From: Candidatus Woesearchaeota archaeon
GTDB taxonomy: Archaea; Nanobdellota; Nanobdellia; Woesearchaeales; ARS49
Assembly (NCBI GenBank): GCA_003694525.1
Contig: RFLK01000019.1
Span: 1 to 7,707 of the forward strand
Length of the DNA: 7,707 nt
Direction: 5' to 3'
Part shown: positions 6,237 through 7,707 of the stretch, piece after piece
Numbering within the stretch: position 1 is the first letter of the stretch
Layout: every line of letters starts with the position of its first letter
Position numbers and translations under genes: made by a program
Notes under the pieces: model-generated
The model's input: only the letters and a program-made list of their open reading frames with translations
Told to the model about the DNA's origin: nothing
The model's database searches: none

Positions 6237-6905
6237 ATGAAAAAGAGGGACTCAAAATCCAAGTTTGTCACAATCATCTCAATGCTCCTCATAGTGTATG
6301 GATCACTGGGGCTTGCTGCAACAGCATACGGCTCTTTCCACATATCAAAATGGGGCATTCCTGCAATACTTTCAGGAGACGGGCTAAACGCGGAATTTCA
6401 AGATATGTCAAGGTATATGAGAGACGCGTCAATCTCTGCTTCAAATGCTGCCAAGAGCATAAGAGCCGCAAAAATAACCCTTTACAATGCAGCAAACTCA
6501 GCAGAAATAGCATCATCAGCAACAAACTCTGCAGGCGATGCGCTGTACAAGGTTGCAGGCTTTGTAGGCTTTGAAATCCTCGGATGGAAGCCAATGGGCG
6601 AGACCTACTCCCTGTTCAAGAAAACCGGCGACCAGCTCAAAAGCACATCAGCATCAATGCAAACTCTTGGAGTGAGCATAAAAGGAACAGGCGATAGCCT
6701 CGAGCAGAACGCAAAAGATATGGAAACAATGAGCAGTGATTTTAAGGAATTGAGTGAAAAAATGAGCGAAATATCGCAAAAACTCGCAAATACGGGAACT
6801 ACAACAGTACTCGGCAAAGCATACTGGATAATTGCAACACTTTCAGCACTCCACCACGCAATAATGCTACTTCTTGGAATCAGCCTCCTAAAACTAAATA
6901 GATAA
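6237..6905 (+). CDS. Two-TM membrane protein with long helical outer domain
   Basis: Not recognised as a named family. The 222 residues begin with a basic patch (MKKRDSKSK), then a membrane segment at about 10-34 and a second at about 194-218, with a short basic cytoplasmic end (KLNR). By the positive-inside rule both ends are cytoplasmic and residues 40-190 face outward. That loop is rich in Ala, Ser and Asn and looks helical. Its second half (126-185) has heptad-like spacing, and TGD recurs at 130-132 and 151-153, exactly three heptads apart, suggesting a coiled coil. There is no catalytic motif or cysteine. The gene has its own promoter, diverges from rnp2 and converges on the next gene. 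It could be a cell-envelope or sensor-like anchor, but the sequence does not show a function. Confidence 0.75.
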   Translation: MKKRDSKSKFVTIISMLLIVYGSLGLAATAYGSFHISKWGIPAILSGDGLNAEFQDMSRYMRDASISASNAAKSIRAAKITLYNAANSAEIASSATNSAGDALYKVAGFVGFEILGWKPMGETYSLFKKTGDQLKSTSASMQTLGVSIKGTGDSLEQNAKDMETMSSDFKELSEKMSEISQKLANTGTTTVLGKAYWIIATLSALHHAIMLLLGISLLKLNR

Positions 6906-6924
6906 GAAAACAACGCAGAACAAG

Positions 6925-7185
6925 TTAATCAACAAGCTTTCTCAAAGCCATAGCAAACTTCTTGGCGCCGGGATCCTTCTCATAAATGTTCCCGACAGCA
7001 CACTCCTTGAGCGCTTCTTGAAGATCGCTCTTGCTGACAGCTATCTTCTTACCCCATATGAGCTTCAAAATCAGAGCTGCCGGAATGTTGAACCTCTTGT
7101 TCTTAAACACCCCCTCGTGCAAAACTACCTCAAACCGATCAAGCCTTGGGAACCTCCCCTCGCCATTCAATATCTTAACGTACAT
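6925..7185 (-). CDS. Small basic protein, unknown function
   Basis: Not recognised. The 86 residues are lysine-rich, have no membrane segment and only one cysteine. The first half (MYVKILNGEGRFPRLDRFEVVL) looks like beta strands, and residues 35-60 and 74-86 look helical, so a small mixed fold is likely. The start is well supported: AGGTGAT lies four bases before the ATG. It lies 39 bases after the stop at 7216 of the cysteine-rich membrane protein gene, with a hairpin and T-tract between them, and converges on the two-TM protein gene with a 19-base gap. The clean ribosome site argues that it is a real gene rather than a chance frame. A nucleic-acid-binding role would fit the charge but is only a guess. 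Confidence 0.68.
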   Translation of the reverse strand: MYVKILNGEGRFPRLDRFEVVLHEGVFKNKRFNIPAALILKLIWGKKIAVSKSDLQEALKECAVGNIYEKDPGAKKFAMALRKLVD

Positions 7186-7194
7186 AAATCACCT

Positions 7195-7225
7195 AAAAAA
7201 AGAAAAAATGTGCAATTACTTGCAC
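7195..7225 (-). terminator. GNRA-capped hairpin followed by T-tract
   Basis: On the minus strand GTGCAA and TTGCAC (7225-7220 and 7215-7210) form a perfect 6-base stem around GTAA, a GNRA-type tetraloop. One base later comes T6-C-T7 (7208-7195). The layout is that of an intrinsic terminator. The stem includes the last codons of the cysteine-rich gene, and its stop codon overlaps the loop. The T-tract ends right at the ribosome binding site of the 86-residue protein gene. Archaeal polymerase needs only the T-tract, so the hairpin may instead set the RNA 3' end. Confidence 0.55.
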
Positions 7226-7473
7226 GAAGGACACGCTTTCATCTTAGCGCATTTTGCTATGCACCAGAGAACAAAACCTCCAGAATACCAGGCAAGAACC
7301 TTCTGCCAGGACATAGCACTCCACTGCATCATAACGCCTCCGACAAGAAGCCAAAGACCTGCTGCCATAAGAACAGCACTGATAAGCCCCAAAAGCAAAC
7401 ACTTAGGACCGCACTTTGAAGGCGGACACACTGCTCCGGCACGCATAGGCGCACGAGCTCTCTTTTTAGCCAT
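7216..7473 (-). CDS. Small cysteine-rich two-TM membrane protein
   Basis: Not recognised. The 85 residues start with a basic segment (MAKKRARAPMRAG) and hold two membrane helices at about 25-49 and 56-75, so both ends should be cytoplasmic. Seven cysteines sit only at the ends: Cys16, Cys21 and Cys25 before the first helix, and Cys71, Cys75, Cys81 and Cys84 at the end of the second. The last group ends in a CPSC knuckle. Brought together, the two clusters could hold a metal such as zinc or iron-sulfur at the membrane surface. The ATG is preceded by GAGGTGAT, an excellent ribosome site, and a TATA box lies in the 86-base gap to the tRNA. This makes it very likely a real gene. Confidence 0.75.
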   Translation of the reverse strand: MAKKRARAPMRAGAVCPPSKCGPKCLLLGLISAVLMAAGLWLLVGGVMMQWSAMSWQKVLAWYSGGFVLWCIAKCAKMKACPSCK

Positions 7474-7519
7474 AAAATATCACCTCACTATGTTATGTTG
7501 CCAATTGAACACACAGACG

Positions 7520-7529
7520 ATATAATCAT
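7520..7529 (-). promoter_or_regulatory. TATA box for the cysteine-rich membrane protein
   Basis: The minus strand reads ATGATTATAT. Its centre lies about 50 bases before the ATG at 7473, giving a predicted leader of roughly 25 bases that holds the GAGGTGAT ribosome site. The palindrome at 7533-7548 lies immediately upstream. Confidence 0.5.
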
Positions 7530-7532
7530 TTG

Positions 7533-7548
7533 GTACGTTAAAACGTAC
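7533..7548. repeat. 16-base perfect palindrome
   Basis: GTACGTT and AACGTAC flank a central AA, 7 paired bases per side. It lies just downstream of the tRNA T-tract and just upstream of the TATA box for the cysteine-rich protein gene. It could be an operator for a dimeric regulator or a short hairpin at the end of the tRNA transcript. Confidence 0.5.
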
Positions 7549-7550
7549 AT

Positions 7551-7556
7551 AAAAAA
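7551..7556 (-). terminator. T-tract ending the tRNA-Lys transcript
   Basis: Six T on the minus strand, starting four bases after the discriminator base of the tRNA. It is a simple archaeal U-tract terminator, as is common behind archaeal tRNA genes. Confidence 0.5.
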
Positions 7557-7559
7557 GTA

Positions 7560-7659
7560 CGGGTCGTAGGGGATTTGAACCCCCGACCACTCGGTTGCTT
7601 CTGCCAATTCATATTGGTCAATAAGAGCCGAGTGCTCTGCCAGACTGAGCTAACGACCC
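7560..7659 (-). tRNA. tRNA-Lys (anticodon CTT) with 26-base intron
   Basis: Read on the minus strand: acceptor GGGTCGT (7659-7653) pairs with ACGACCC (7567-7561); D arm GCTC/GAGC; anticodon stem CTCGG (7632-7628) pairs with CCGAG (7594-7590); TGGTC variable loop; T arm GGGGG-TTCAAAT-CCCCT with one G-T pair; discriminator G at 7560. The mature anticodon loop is CTCTTAA, the classic Lys(CUU) loop, after removal of the intron at 7596-7621. CCA is not encoded and must be added later. A TATA box lies about 30 bases upstream and a T-tract follows. The match to archaeal tRNA-Lys (GGG acceptor start, G73) is good throughout. Confidence 0.95.
7596..7621 (-). other. Intron in tRNA-Lys at position 37/38
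   Basis: The 26-base intron sits in the standard archaeal place. Its own hairpin is CCAAT-ATGA-ATTGG, extended past one bulged A by two more pairs. Bulges of three bases fall at both junctions (T36-A37-T1 and C25-A26-A38), fitting a bulge-helix-bulge motif. The central 4-base helix is weak: C32-G and T33-A pair, C34 faces A, and T35 faces G. Removal would be by the archaeal splicing endonuclease. Confidence 0.88.
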
Positions 7660-7684
7660 ACAATCGTCGAAGTCGCCAAGCTCG

Positions 7685-7694
7685 GTTTATATAG
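7685..7694 (-). promoter_or_regulatory. TATA box for tRNA-Lys
   Basis: On the minus strand CTATATAAAC, preceded by an A-rich BRE-like AGAAAA. Its centre lies about 31 bases before the tRNA 5' end, so transcription should begin a few bases upstream of the mature tRNA, leaving a short leader for RNase P. Confidence 0.7.
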
Positions 7695-7707
7695 TTTTCT
7701 CTGAAAC

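Noticed and set aside
7177..7188. 12-base match AACGTACATAAA shared with 7542-7553
   Set aside because: One copy is simply the start codon context of the 86-residue protein, the other part of the palindrome and T-tract; no larger repeat surrounds either copy.
7018..7525. Two overlapping + strand frames of 133 and 164 codons
   Set aside because: They run antisense to two genes with excellent Shine-Dalgarno sites, and their products look like low-order shadow translations.
1..7707. CRISPR array, insertion sequence or prophage
   Set aside because: There are no regularly spaced repeats, no transposase or integrase motifs and no terminal inverted repeats. The tRNA gene shows no duplicated 3' end inside the window that would mark an integration site.

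Overview
The window reads as archaeal chromosome. It carries archaeal RNA polymerase subunit K, a 20S proteasome alpha subunit, the three core exosome proteins Rrp4, Rrp41 and Rrp42, the archaeal/eukaryotic-type RNase P protein Rnp2 (Pop5), a DUF357 protein and a tRNA-Lys with an intron at the 37/38 position. Promoters look like archaeal TATA boxes, and ribosome binding sites match an archaeal anti-Shine-Dalgarno (GGTGAT, GGAGGT). Genes are tightly packed and several neighbouring small proteins are not recognisable. This fits a small-genome lineage such as a DPANN archaeon, but that placement is inference only.

Left part (1-2180): an agmatinase gene (speB) on the + strand, possibly overlapping the end of an upstream gene by ATGA, faces a two-gene minus-strand unit. 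That unit encodes a helix-turn-helix protein and then a PIN-domain nuclease. The two overlap by 4 bases, and a TATA box sits at the right distance for a leaderless transcript.

Centre (2181-6236): one long minus-strand operon, read right to left: rnp2, psmA, rrp4, rrp41, rrp42, rpoK, DUF357. It is a short form of the archaeal exosome superoperon. It couples tRNA processing (RNase P), RNA degradation (exosome), protein degradation (proteasome) and transcription (RpoK). Gene junctions run from a 1-base overlap to about 13 bases, and several ribosome binding sites lie inside the preceding gene. For rpoK, rrp42 and psmA the longest open frame begins at an upstream GTG or TTG; the Shine-Dalgarno position favours an internal ATG in each, and those starts are given here. 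Genes often found in this cluster elsewhere (SBDS, L37Ae, RpoP, Rnp3, L15e) are absent.

Right part (6237-7707): a divergent + strand gene for a two-membrane-segment protein with a long helical domain, followed on the minus strand by an 86-residue basic protein, a small cysteine-rich membrane protein and tRNA-Lys(CTT). None of the three proteins is recognised. This part has the most unusual non-coding structure: a GNRA-capped hairpin plus T-tract, a 16-base palindrome, and an operator-like inverted repeat beside a two-way TATA box.

The only non-coding stretch of any size is the 180-base divergent promoter region (6057-6236). There are no insertion sequences, CRISPR arrays or origins that I can support.
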